NCBI GenBank assembly: GCA_026713835.1
Contig: JAPONP010000203.1
Span: 1-37,948 of the forward strand
Length of the DNA stretch: 37,948 nt
Reading direction: 5' to 3'
DNA from: Bacteriovoracales bacterium
Lineage (GTDB): Bacteria > Bdellovibrionota > Bacteriovoracia > Bacteriovoracales > Bacteriovoracaceae
The translations under genes and the position numbers were made by a program. The notes under the pieces are model-generated. The model was given only the letters and a program-made list of their open reading frames with translations, did no database searches and was not told the origin of the DNA. Shown one piece after another: positions 24,019 to 32,212 of the stretch (position 1 is the first letter of the stretch; each line of letters begins with the position of its first letter).

Positions 24019-24138
24019 ATTTCCCATTATGATCTTTTCTTTTTTGTAGGGGAAGGGGGAAAAAATGAAAAGGGGCATTTGGACTTAACGCAACACATGT
24101 TTACAGCTGTAGAAATGGGGATAAAACTTTAAGATCGT

Positions 24139-25581
24139 ATGAGAATAGCTCTATTTTTCCTTTTGCTCCTCATCATTCCACTGAAGCCAAGCTTGGCCGA
24201 TTACTTTTTTGAATCCTCTGCCCCCAACGAGGTGCAGATTCTCCATCGGGGGGCGGCCGCTTTGGAAAAGAGACTTCGGATGATCGAGAGGGCCCAAAGG
24301 GAAATCGCCCTTGAGCATTTTTCCATGGCCCAAGATTTTTCGTCGAAGGTCTTGATGAATGTCCTGCTCAAAAAGGCCCAAGAGGGGGTTTCCGTTCGCC
24401 TCCTATTGGACGGGGATTTTTTGGAAAAGAGCTTGAGTCAGGGCCACGCCCATTTGCTTCGCAAGCGAGGGGTGGAACTGCGCTACTACAACCCCTTGTC
24501 CTCTTTCCGGGGCATCTTTCGCAGCGGTCATCGAAGCCATCGCAAGCTTTTGGTGGTTGACGCAGAGGAGATGATAACGGGAGGAAGGGATATTTCCGAT
24601 GCCCATTTTGAGCTAGACCCTCGTTCCAATTTTATAGATCGAGACATTTGGGTGAGATCCCCCGAAGTGGCCCGGGCCGCCTTGAAAACCTTTGAGGCCT
24701 ACTGGGATTCCACCATCACCCGAGCGCCCCGTCCCCTTCACATTCCCCCGGAGGATAGGATGCTCGGGAACCCCAATTATCGAAAATACGTTTTCGATCT
24801 AAGGGAAATGATCCGCAAGGCCCGTGACTTTCTCACCTTGAGCGATGGGGAAAAGGAAACCCTGGAGGATTTGAGAGAGTTTGCGGGGGAGCAATTGGAA
24901 AGAGAGTCCCTTAGGGGGTCTTGCGAAAAGATCACCTTTGCCACGGATGCGCCCTTAGACGGTCCCGTCAGGCCTCGCGAGGTCTTTAAATTGCTCTATA
25001 AAAATATCGTGAGTGGGCAAAACCGCCTCTATGTGGAGATGGCCCGGGTGGCGGTCAAAGGGGCCAAAAAGGATGAGGTTCATAGGGTTTTGGAAAAGTC
25101 CGTGCGAAGGGAGATGGGGGCCTTGATTTTGGCCAATGACTTTTATCCCACCTCTGCCCGCCTTTACGACAAGGCCCTTGAAAAAGTGACGGACAAGATG
25201 GCAAGGGATTGGCTGCGAGCGAAACCGAATACGTTTATCTACAGTGGGGACTCCCCCTATGAGGATTTCTTCTTTCAAGAGACCGGCTCGTCTCGTTTTT
25301 CTTTCAATGCACGAACCGTCGTCTTTGACAACCACAGCTTTTTGATCGGAAACTACGATATGGATTCCCGCACCTCTCTTTCCAGGGATTCCGAGATAGG
25401 GATCTTGTGCCACGATGAGGAGTTGGCCCAAGGTGTTTTGGAGGATATGGAAACCCGTCGGAAAAATTCATTTTCTTTAGAAGACCGCAAGGGCAAGCGT
25501 CCCCTTTTAAAACGTATCCTCTACCCCATCCTCTATCTTCCGGCGTTCCTCCTCGACTCTCTCGTAGGCTCTTTTTTTTAA
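24139..25581 (+). CDS. Exported phospholipase D-like protein with degenerate second HKD motif
   Basis: Phospholipase D superfamily, most like the ClsC/YmdC cardiolipin-synthase branch (ITGGRDISDAHFE corresponds to the ClsC GGRNIGDEYF block). A signal peptide (MRIALFFLLLLIIPLKPSLA) places it in the periplasm or outside. The first catalytic motif is intact: HRKLLVVD (H134, K136, D141). The second reads NARTVVFD (N390, R392, D397), so the His nucleophile or acid and the Lys are replaced, while the following IGNYDMDSRTS is kept. The protein may therefore be inactive, use a half-site, or bind rather than cut phospholipid. 480 residues, close to normal. Divergent from maeB; no clear ribosome site. 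The upstream gap holds a TACAGCTGTA palindrome at 24102-24111. Confidence 0.85.
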   Translation: MRIALFFLLLLIIPLKPSLADYFFESSAPNEVQILHRGAAALEKRLRMIERAQREIALEHFSMAQDFSSKVLMNVLLKKAQEGVSVRLLLDGDFLEKSLSQGHAHLLRKRGVELRYYNPLSSFRGIFRSGHRSHRKLLVVDAEEMITGGRDISDAHFELDPRSNFIDRDIWVRSPEVARAALKTFEAYWDSTITRAPRPLHIPPEDRMLGNPNYRKYVFDLREMIRKARDFLTLSDGEKETLEDLREFAGEQLERESLRGSCEKITFATDAPLDGPVRPREVFKLLYKNIVSGQNRLYVEMARVAVKGAKKDEVHRVLEKSVRREMGALILANDFYPTSARLYDKALEKVTDKMARDWLRAKPNTFIYSGDSPYEDFFFQETGSSRFSFNARTVVFDNHSFLIGNYDMDSRTSLSRDSEIGILCHDEELAQGVLEDMETRRKNSFSLEDRKGKRPLLKRILYPILYLPAFLLDSLVGSFF

Positions 25582-25596
25582 GGGAGTGGAATCACC

Positions 25597-27009
25597 CTAG
25601 GCCTTTTTCCCGGAGAGGAAAAAAGAGGCGGCGATCCCAAAAAGGGTGAAGAGCGAACCCACATACAATTCGTCGAGATTTTGCCAAGGGCCTTCCAGAG
25701 GGAAGAGACGCCACCAGGTGGTCCCCAGGATTCCGAGAGTACAGGAGAGGAAAAATGCCCTATCGGAAAGACGCCCCGGAAAAAGATGCCCCACCACCAC
25801 GGGAAGGAGCAGGCAGGAGGCGCTGTAGGAGCCCAAGGTTTTCCAAACATTTTTGATATGCCCGTCGAAAAGAAGGCCTAGGCCACAGGCCAGGACGGCC
25901 GTTCCCACAATGCCTACGGGATAGAGAGAGGGGCGGCGCCATCTTTTGGGTACCAAATCATAGGTGAGGGAACTTCCCGCAATGAAGAAATAGGAGTCCA
26001 TGGTGGAGAGGATGGTGGCCAAAAGACCCGCAAGGAAAAATCCCCTAAGACCGTCGGGAAGGATTTGGAGGGCGTAGATGAGGTAGGCCCGGTCCGGCTG
26101 GGCGTTGGGGATGGAGGCCTTGGCGTACATGGCCCCAAAGGTGGTGGACAGATCGAAGAGAAGCCAGATCAACGTGCTGATGAAAATTCCCCTCTTGGCC
26201 ACCCGAGAGGAACTTGCGGCCAGGGAGCGTTGGTAGAAATTGGGGTCCACCAAGGTGGAAAGGGCGATGAGCCCCCAGGCCAACACACTCCCCAGGGATT
26301 CTCCTCCGGTGAAACTGAAGTGGAGCGGGGGCAGGTGGGAGCGAAGGTAATCCAGACCCCCAAAGGTGGAGACGGAGAGGAGGGCCACCAAGAAGACGGC
26401 CGAACACATGACAAAAAATTGAATGAGATCGCTATAGACGACGGAGCGAAGCCCGCCGTACATGGAATAGGCTGCGACAAAACCGGTCCCCAAGATCATG
26501 GCCTTGGGGAAGGAGAGGTGGTGAAAGATCATCTGCAAAAAAATGCCCAAGGCGATGGCGTAGGTCACGGGAACCACGTTTAAGAAATTGAACAAGGCCG
26601 CTAGCTTTCTCGACGAGGGCCCAAACATCTCTCCTACGAGATCGGCCAAGGTGGCCGCTTTACGGGCCCGAACCTTATCCACGAGCCAGAGGGCGAAGAG
26701 GATATAGGTGAGGTACCAAAACACCCCCTGGGTGATGAAATTGTAAAGGCCTTGTTCAAAGGCGATGGCCGTGACCCCAAAGATCCCCCCGTACCAGGTG
26801 GCCACCAGGGTGGCCACGAACATGGGAAGTGTTAGGCGGCGTCCCATGAGCAGCAACTCCAAAAATCCCTCTTCCCCGTCCCCCGAGGGGCGAGGCTTTT
26901 TGACGAGATGCCCGTAGGCGATGGAGAGCAGGGTCAAAAGGAGGATGCCGGAAAAGACGATCCAGTCCAAATCCGTGAGGGCCCACGAAACGACGATATG
27001 TGAGTTCAT
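25597..27009 (-). CDS. Sodium:solute symporter (SSS family)
   Basis: An integral membrane Na+-coupled transporter with about 13 predicted spans and 470 residues. Recognisable SSS features: the first span (WIVFSGILLLTLLSIAYG), GRRLTLPMFVATLVATWYGG, YSMYGGLRSVVYSDLIQFFV (the sodium-site helix), LVDPNFYQRSLAASS, and LAGLLATILSTMDSYFFIAG. The substrate cannot be told; proline, pantothenate, sugars and carboxylates all occur in the family. I chose the ATG at 27009 (MNSHIVVSW); an in-frame start at 27063 would add 18 non-hydrophobic residues and reach into the thrS promoter. Divergent from thrS, convergent with the phospholipase D-like gene. Confidence 0.92.
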   Translation of the reverse strand: MNSHIVVSWALTDLDWIVFSGILLLTLLSIAYGHLVKKPRPSGDGEEGFLELLLMGRRLTLPMFVATLVATWYGGIFGVTAIAFEQGLYNFITQGVFWYLTYILFALWLVDKVRARKAATLADLVGEMFGPSSRKLAALFNFLNVVPVTYAIALGIFLQMIFHHLSFPKAMILGTGFVAAYSMYGGLRSVVYSDLIQFFVMCSAVFLVALLSVSTFGGLDYLRSHLPPLHFSFTGGESLGSVLAWGLIALSTLVDPNFYQRSLAASSSRVAKRGIFISTLIWLLFDLSTTFGAMYAKASIPNAQPDRAYLIYALQILPDGLRGFFLAGLLATILSTMDSYFFIAGSSLTYDLVPKRWRRPSLYPVGIVGTAVLACGLGLLFDGHIKNVWKTLGSYSASCLLLPVVVGHLFPGRLSDRAFFLSCTLGILGTTWWRLFPLEGPWQNLDELYVGSLFTLFGIAASFFLSGKKA

Positions 27010-27099
27010 AGGGTTCCCATACCATCCTTGAGCGGGTTTGTGTGGGGTGATGTGTTGAAGCATTTGTCAAAATCTTGCGATGGCGTTAATTTTGTTCCC

Positions 27100-28920
27100 A
27101 TGCCAAAAACCCCCCAAAGAGATGTGGACTCCCCTCTCTATAAAATTCGCCACAGCTTGGCCCACGTCATGGCCCAGGCCGTTTTGCAGATAAGGCCCGG
27201 CTCAAAGCTGGGCTTCGGCCCGCCCGTGGATGACGGCTTCTACTACGACTTCATCCTGAGTTCTCCCATCACCGAAGAGGATTTCAAGGATATCGAAAAG
27301 AGAATGAAAAAGATTTTGGCCCAAAACCAAACCTTTTCCTATCGAGACTTCCCCTTGGAAAAGGCCTTGGAGCATATCGAGCAGATGGGCGAACCCTATA
27401 AGGCCCAGTATGCCGGGGAATTGGCCAAGAGGGAGGGGATAGAGTCCATCCGCTTTTATCAAAACGGCCCCTTTGAGGATATGTGCGAGGGCCCTCACGT
27501 AGAAAACTCCAAGGAGATCCCCAAGGATTGCTTTAAGATCCACTCCGTGGCCGGGGCCTATTGGCGAGGGGATCATCGCCATGTGATGATGACCCGTCTT
27601 TACGCTTGGGCCTTTGAAAGTCGGGCCGACCTCAAGGCCTATATGGACAAAAGGGAAGAGGCCCTCAAAAGGGATCACAAAAAGCTGGGCAAGGACTTAG
27701 ACATCTTCCATATCGACGAGACCGTGGGCAAGGGGCTTCCCCTGTGGCTTCCCAACGGAACCGTGATTCGGGATCAATTGGAAGCGTTTATGAAGGAATT
27801 GGAATTTGCGGACGGCTACCGAAGGGTGGCCACACCCCATATCACCAAAGGGGATCTCTACTATCAAACGGGCCATCTTCCCTATTACAAGGACGCCATT
27901 TTCCCTCCCATGGAACTTATGCGGGAATCCGAATCCGGGGAGCGAATCAAGGAGTCCTATTATTTAAGACCCATGAATTGCCCCCATCACCACAAAATCT
28001 TTTCGTCCCGTCCGAGAAGTTACCGGGAACTTCCCCTGAGATTGGCCGAATACGGTCACGTCTATCGTTATGAGGAGAGTGGGGCCGTGAGCGGGCTTTT
28101 AAGGGTGAGGGGAATGTGCATGAACGATGCCCATATCTATTGCACCAAAGAACAGGTCAAAGATGAGTTTCTGGGAGTCATGCGGATGCACCAAACCCTC
28201 TACGATACCCTGGGGCTCAAGGATTATTATATGCGTTTTTCCACCTGGGATCCGGAAGATAGCAAGGGAAAGGACAAATACATGGACGACCCGGAAGGTT
28301 GGGAGACGGCCCAAAACTTGGTTCGTGAGGCCATGGAGGAATCGGGGCTTCCCTTTGAGGAGCAAAGAGGGGAAGCCGCCTTCTATGGGCCCAAAATCGA
28401 CTTTCAATACCAAACCGTCACCGGACGGGAGGAGACGATTTCCACCAATCAACTGGACTTTGGAGTGGCGGCCAAAGTGGGTCTCGTCTATAAGGCTGCG
28501 AGCGGTGAGGAGGGCCACCCCTATATCATCCATCGCGCTCCGGCCGGAACCCACGAGAGGTTCGTGGCCTTTCTCATCGAACACTTCGGCGGGGCCTTTC
28601 CCCTGTGGTTGGCCCCGGTTCAGGTCAAAATCATTTGCGTAGCCGATAAGTACGAAGAATACGGACGAAAACTCTTGGATGAGATGAGGGCCTGGTTTAT
28701 CAGGGTCGAACTCGACACCACCGAGGCCTCCTTTAACAAAAAAATAAGATTGAATATCAAAAGAAAGATCCCCTGTCTTCTCATCCTAGGGGAGCGGGAG
28801 ATGGAGAAAAAGGAGGTGAGTTTGAGACGATACGGCTCCAAGGATCAAACCTCTCTTTCCTTTTCAACGTTTTTGGATCTCGTCTCGGAAGAGATACGCA
28901 CGAGGGCGTTGGCCCCATGA
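27100..28920 (+). CDS. thrS: Threonine--tRNA ligase lacking the TGS domain
   Basis: Charges tRNA-Thr and edits mischarged Ser-tRNA. The protein (606 residues) begins almost directly with the editing domain: HSLAH (H18 and H22, matching E. coli H73 and H77) and CEGPHV. The catalytic core has the zinc ligands in PMNCPHH, NDAHIYC and IIHRAP, with motif 2 at LRLAEYGHVYRYEESGAV, followed by a normal anticodon-binding domain (APVQVKIICVADKYEEYG). The usual N-terminal TGS domain of about 60 residues is absent. The upstream in-frame extension to 27028 does not look like TGS. No clear ribosome site precedes the ATG at 27100. Overlaps the next gene by ATGA. Confidence 0.95.
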   Translation: MPKTPQRDVDSPLYKIRHSLAHVMAQAVLQIRPGSKLGFGPPVDDGFYYDFILSSPITEEDFKDIEKRMKKILAQNQTFSYRDFPLEKALEHIEQMGEPYKAQYAGELAKREGIESIRFYQNGPFEDMCEGPHVENSKEIPKDCFKIHSVAGAYWRGDHRHVMMTRLYAWAFESRADLKAYMDKREEALKRDHKKLGKDLDIFHIDETVGKGLPLWLPNGTVIRDQLEAFMKELEFADGYRRVATPHITKGDLYYQTGHLPYYKDAIFPPMELMRESESGERIKESYYLRPMNCPHHHKIFSSRPRSYRELPLRLAEYGHVYRYEESGAVSGLLRVRGMCMNDAHIYCTKEQVKDEFLGVMRMHQTLYDTLGLKDYYMRFSTWDPEDSKGKDKYMDDPEGWETAQNLVREAMEESGLPFEEQRGEAAFYGPKIDFQYQTVTGREETISTNQLDFGVAAKVGLVYKAASGEEGHPYIIHRAPAGTHERFVAFLIEHFGGAFPLWLAPVQVKIICVADKYEEYGRKLLDEMRAWFIRVELDTTEASFNKKIRLNIKRKIPCLLILGEREMEKKEVSLRRYGSKDQTSLSFSTFLDLVSEEIRTRALAP

Positions 28921-29903
28921 GTGCTTTGGCCCTTCAAGCGATCAAACGAACCTACCAAAAGTTGCGCCCTCTCGTGAGGGAAACCCCCACCATCGAATGG
29001 GACGGCCCGGTCAAAAGGGATCTTTTCGGCCACCGCAGGGTCTATATCAAGATGGAATTTCTCCAACATTCCGGATCCTTTAAAATTAGAGGGGCCTTTA
29101 GCGTCATGCTGGGGCATCTGGATCAAGTTCGCCAAAAAGGGGTCATCGCCGTGAGCCGGGGAAACCATGCCTGTGCCGTCTCCTTTGCGGCCAAAGAGCT
29201 TGGGGCCAAGGCCAAGGTGGTGATCCCCAAGAGTGCCAGTGCCAAGAGAATAGAGAAGGCCAAGAGCTTAGGCGCCCGGATTTTTCTCACCTCCGATGTG
29301 GACGAGGCCTTTGCTCTGGGAAAAAAAATTCAAAAGGAGGAGGGGTGTCTTTTTGTCCACCCCTATGAGGGGGAACTCACGGCCTTGGGTACGGCTTCCT
29401 TGGGTCTAGAGTTTTTGGATCAGGCCCCACCCATAGGAGAGGGGGATGTGTATGTGGCCTGTGGGGGCGGAGGGCTTTTGGCCGGGGTTTCGGCCTATCT
29501 CAAACAAAAGGCCCCCGGATGTCGCATCATAGGAGTCGAGCCCGAGGGGGCCCCCACCCTCTCCGAAAGTCTAAGGGAGGGAAAGACCCTCTCTTTGAAG
29601 AAGATGGAGACCATCGCCGATAGTTTGGCGGCCCCGGATGCTTTGCCCTTTAGCTTTGGGCTCTGCCGGGAGTTTGTGGATGAGATGATGACGGTGAGCG
29701 ATCTTCAAATCGTCAAGGCCATGGAGGCGATCTTTGAGGATTTGACTTTGGTTCTCGAACCCGCAGGGGTCACGGCCTTGGCCGGGGCCATGAAGACTTG
29801 CTCCGAAAAAAGGCCTTTGGGCATTATTCTTTGTGGGTCAAATATAGAGTTGGGTGAGTATCACAAGTTGCAAAAGGCCTTCCCTTCCAAAAAGAGGGCC
29901 TAA
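28917..29903 (+). CDS. Threonine/serine dehydratase (PLP fold type II)
   Basis: A PLP enzyme deaminating threonine to 2-oxobutyrate (or serine to pyruvate). The PLP lysine is in GSFKIRGA, the substrate loop is SRGNHACAVSFAAKELG, and the phosphate-binding glycine loop is CGGGGLLAG. It ends after the catalytic domain (328 residues) with no C-terminal ACT-like regulatory domain, so it resembles catabolic TdcB or serine racemase more than feedback-regulated IlvA. Its 4-nt overlap with thrS is notable: the operon makes both a consumer of threonine for translation and an enzyme that destroys it. Confidence 0.9.
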   Translation: MSALALQAIKRTYQKLRPLVRETPTIEWDGPVKRDLFGHRRVYIKMEFLQHSGSFKIRGAFSVMLGHLDQVRQKGVIAVSRGNHACAVSFAAKELGAKAKVVIPKSASAKRIEKAKSLGARIFLTSDVDEAFALGKKIQKEEGCLFVHPYEGELTALGTASLGLEFLDQAPPIGEGDVYVACGGGGLLAGVSAYLKQKAPGCRIIGVEPEGAPTLSESLREGKTLSLKKMETIADSLAAPDALPFSFGLCREFVDEMMTVSDLQIVKAMEAIFEDLTLVLEPAGVTALAGAMKTCSEKRPLGIILCGSNIELGEYHKLQKAFPSKKRA

Positions 29904-29976
29904 GGCCCCCCTTCCTCCCAAAAAGTGGGCAAAACGCTCTCTTTCCCTCTGAGCGAGGGCGGGTATACTTTTTGGC

Positions 29977-30960
29977 ATGGGTTTTAAAAGGACACGCCAA
30001 CTCAAAAATCTCTCCCTCGTTTTCCTCTTCGTCGCCTCCTGCTCGGAAGGTATTGGGGATAGGGGTAAAATCATAAGCGCTCAAGAGGAGTTGACGGGAG
30101 GAAATTGTGAGAATGCCGTCCGCATATTGGAAGGCATCGCCGATGGATCGAGAGAGGCCAGATGGTATCAAACCATGGCCTCGGCCGAGGCCTGTTCCGG
30201 CTCCTTTCAAGAACCGAATTTTTTCACCTCCGGCATCAAGGATCTCAACGTGGCCAATCTTGGGCGTTTTTTGCCCGCGATCTCTTCGAGTTCCAACATG
30301 ACGGCACAAGATGATGTGGATTACACCTCTTTGCTCCAGGCCATCAGGACGTTAAAAAACGCAGGCCACACGGATTCCAGCGACGCCGGTTTTACCCTCG
30401 ATCGCCACAGTGAGATTTGGGGGGCCCAAAAGAGTGTGGATATGATTCTTCAGGCGACCTATATGACCGTGGCGGCCTTGGGAATGTATATGAGGTATTA
30501 CGGCAATGGGGATGCCACCGGGGCCAAAGGGGGGGGGAGTGGGAGCAATACTTGCTACTTGGATTACACGGACACCGTGTCCTTGGCGGGCCTGGCCGTC
30601 ACCCCTTCCGTCGCTTCTCCCTGCGTGGGAGGGGGATCGGGGCATTCGGATTTGACCCCGGATTTCGGTACCCTCTCGGGGGAGACTTTGAGGAGGGCCT
30701 GCGAGGGAGTGACCCTTTTCAATATGCTCTTTGCCTTCACGGCCTTTGTGGTCACTCCCGATGATTCCGGAGAGTTGAGTCGGGTGGATGAGACCCTTCA
30801 GGTACGTATCGATGCCTGTAAGGCCCTCGTGGGCACGACGGCCGAGGCCATTTGCTCCACACTCTCTCAAGACCAATGCGAAAGCATTGGGCAAAATAAT
30901 GCGACGGATTTAGAGCGTTATTTTGCCAGCACTTTTGAGCCCTTTCATAGGGGGAATTAG
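29977..30960 (+). CDS. Putative lipoprotein of unknown function
   Basis: I do not recognise the family. 327 residues with a lipoprotein signal peptide: basic n-region (MGFKRTRQLKN), hydrophobic LSLVFLFVA and the lipobox VASC, so the mature protein starts at a lipidated Cys22. The N-terminal mature part (EELTGGNCENAVRILEGIAD, then REARWYQTMASAEACSG) looks like a helical, TPR-like pair. The middle is Gly/Ser-rich and there are about ten cysteines, suggesting disulfides. The next gene, an outer-membrane barrel, starts one base after its stop, so the two probably form an envelope unit. A TATACT lies 8 bp before the ATG; no clear ribosome site. Confidence 0.75.
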   Translation: MGFKRTRQLKNLSLVFLFVASCSEGIGDRGKIISAQEELTGGNCENAVRILEGIADGSREARWYQTMASAEACSGSFQEPNFFTSGIKDLNVANLGRFLPAISSSSNMTAQDDVDYTSLLQAIRTLKNAGHTDSSDAGFTLDRHSEIWGAQKSVDMILQATYMTVAALGMYMRYYGNGDATGAKGGGSGSNTCYLDYTDTVSLAGLAVTPSVASPCVGGGSGHSDLTPDFGTLSGETLRRACEGVTLFNMLFAFTAFVVTPDDSGELSRVDETLQVRIDACKALVGTTAEAICSTLSQDQCESIGQNNATDLERYFASTFEPFHRGN

Positions 30961-30961
30961 G

Positions 30962-32170
30962 GTGAGATGTAACTGCTCACCCCCCGGCAATCTTGGCAGT
31001 CGACTGCCAATCTTATCCGGGTGGAGAACAGTTACCTTGCCTTTATTACAGTTTTTGCTAGAGGTGCGAGCAGTTACGGTGAGATGGGCCCTTCTCTTTT
31101 TCTTTTGCCTAGGGAGCGCAAGTGCCGGGAATAGTGAGTTTCGCTATCTTCATCGCTCGAGCAAAGGACTTATGATGGGAGATGCCTACACCACGTTGGC
31201 CTTGGACTCATCGGCCCTTTTTTATAACCCGGCCTTGGCCGCAAGAAATGATCTTGCGGCCATCTATCCTCTTCCCATGGATATGGGTCTTTTTCATCTT
31301 TTGGATGAAAAAGATCGTTTTGACAATGCGGACACCAATGAAGTTTCCGATTTCGTCGATGCGATCATTGGACTTCCCATTCACTTTCGAGCGGGTCTCG
31401 TTCCCACCATTAAATTTGGGGGCTTCACCTTCTCGTCTTTTGCCGTGGCCGATACTCACTTAATCGTTCGGGATAGGATTCATCCCGTGGGAGATTTTTA
31501 CTACAGGTACGACCGGGGATTTGCCCTTGGCTTTGGGTGGATGCCCTTTGGTTCCTCCAGAAGCGGGGGCCCTAGTTTGGCCCTCGGCGCTTCTTTAAAA
31601 TATATCCATCGGGATGCGATCATCAATCAGTACGATATCTTTAGCAAGACGTTTGCCGATCTCATCAGCTCCGATTCCAGGGGACTGGATGGGATCAAAA
31701 ATTCCTTGGGATTGACGAAGGGAAAGGGTTGGGGGGCCGACTTGGGAGTGGATTGGCGTTACAAATGGGGGCCTTCCACTTTGGCCTTGGGGTTTTCGGC
31801 CATGGATGTCTTGGATACGAAAATCAAAACCTACCGGGGATCGGGGCCTATGCCCGATCAACCCATGGCCTTGAGCTTCGGGTCGAGCTTTTCTCAAGTG
31901 TTGAATTCCTTGGCCGATTGGACCGTTTCATTTGATCTCCATCCCCTGGGGGAGAGGATCAAGCTCAAAGAAAAGGCCCATTTGGGATTTCAAATGGGGA
32001 TTCCCTTGGTGGATTTTTTTGTGGGATATAATAATGATTGTCGTAGCTATGGGGTGGCCTTTGATCTTTTTCCCTTTGAGTTTGCGGTGGGGGTCTATGA
32101 AAGGATGTTTGGAAGGGATAAGAAAAGGAGCTTGACGGCCCATTTTAGTCTTTTTGACACTTCTTTTTAG
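30962..32170 (+). CDS. Outer-membrane beta-barrel protein with in-frame MITE insertion at its N-terminus
   Basis: Probable outer-membrane protein of the PorV/TraF-like barrel type: SSKGLMMGDAYTTLALDSSA, FYNPALAARNDLAAIYP, many alternating beta strands and a C-terminal Phe. The native GTG at 30962 has AGGGGG just upstream and the codons GTG AGA T. The MITE then adds 39 codons in frame (beginning CNCSPPGNLGSRLP), after which the duplicated target restores GTG AGA TGG (31079) and the hydrophobic core ALLFFFCLGSASAG. The product is thus either 402 residues with a long n-region, or about 363-368 residues from an internal start (GTG 31064 or 31079). Which start works is unknown. Confidence 0.75.
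   Translation: MRCNCSPPGNLGSRLPILSGWRTVTLPLLQFLLEVRAVTVRWALLFFFCLGSASAGNSEFRYLHRSSKGLMMGDAYTTLALDSSALFYNPALAARNDLAAIYPLPMDMGLFHLLDEKDRFDNADTNEVSDFVDAIIGLPIHFRAGLVPTIKFGGFTFSSFAVADTHLIVRDRIHPVGDFYYRYDRGFALGFGWMPFGSSRSGGPSLALGASLKYIHRDAIINQYDIFSKTFADLISSDSRGLDGIKNSLGLTKGKGWGADLGVDWRYKWGPSTLALGFSAMDVLDTKIKTYRGSGPMPDQPMALSFGSSFSQVLNSLADWTVSFDLHPLGERIKLKEKAHLGFQMGIPLVDFFVGYNNDCRSYGVAFDLFPFEFAVGVYERMFGRDKKRSLTAHFSLFDTSF
30969..31077 (+). mobile_element. IS66-type MITE, full copy B (109 bp)
   Basis: Same 10-bp perfect inverted ends as copy A (30969-30978 and 31068-31077). It is flanked by an exact 8-bp duplication GGTGAGAT (30961-30968 and 31078-31085; the next base also matches). The palindrome GGCAGTCGACTGCC is at 30995-31008. 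It lacks the 60-bp inner segment of copy A; otherwise the two are nearly identical, differing at one base near the right end (CTAGAG against CCAGAG). Element plus duplication is 117 bp, or 39 codons, inserted in the same codon phase as copy A. Confidence 0.88.
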
Positions 32171-32212
32171 ATATCCATGGAAAAATGTCTCTTCTATAGG
32201 TAGGATAAGATT

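Noticed and set aside
24047-24090. A seven-codon ORF (MKRGIWT) after a G-rich ribosome-like site upstream of the phospholipase D-like gene
   Set aside because: Too short and with no regulatory codon run or attenuator hairpin; probably chance.
29940-29970. TATACT near the 29977 lipoprotein start as a -10 box
   Set aside because: It is only 8 bp from the ATG and no -35 box fits; it would imply a leaderless transcript without other support.
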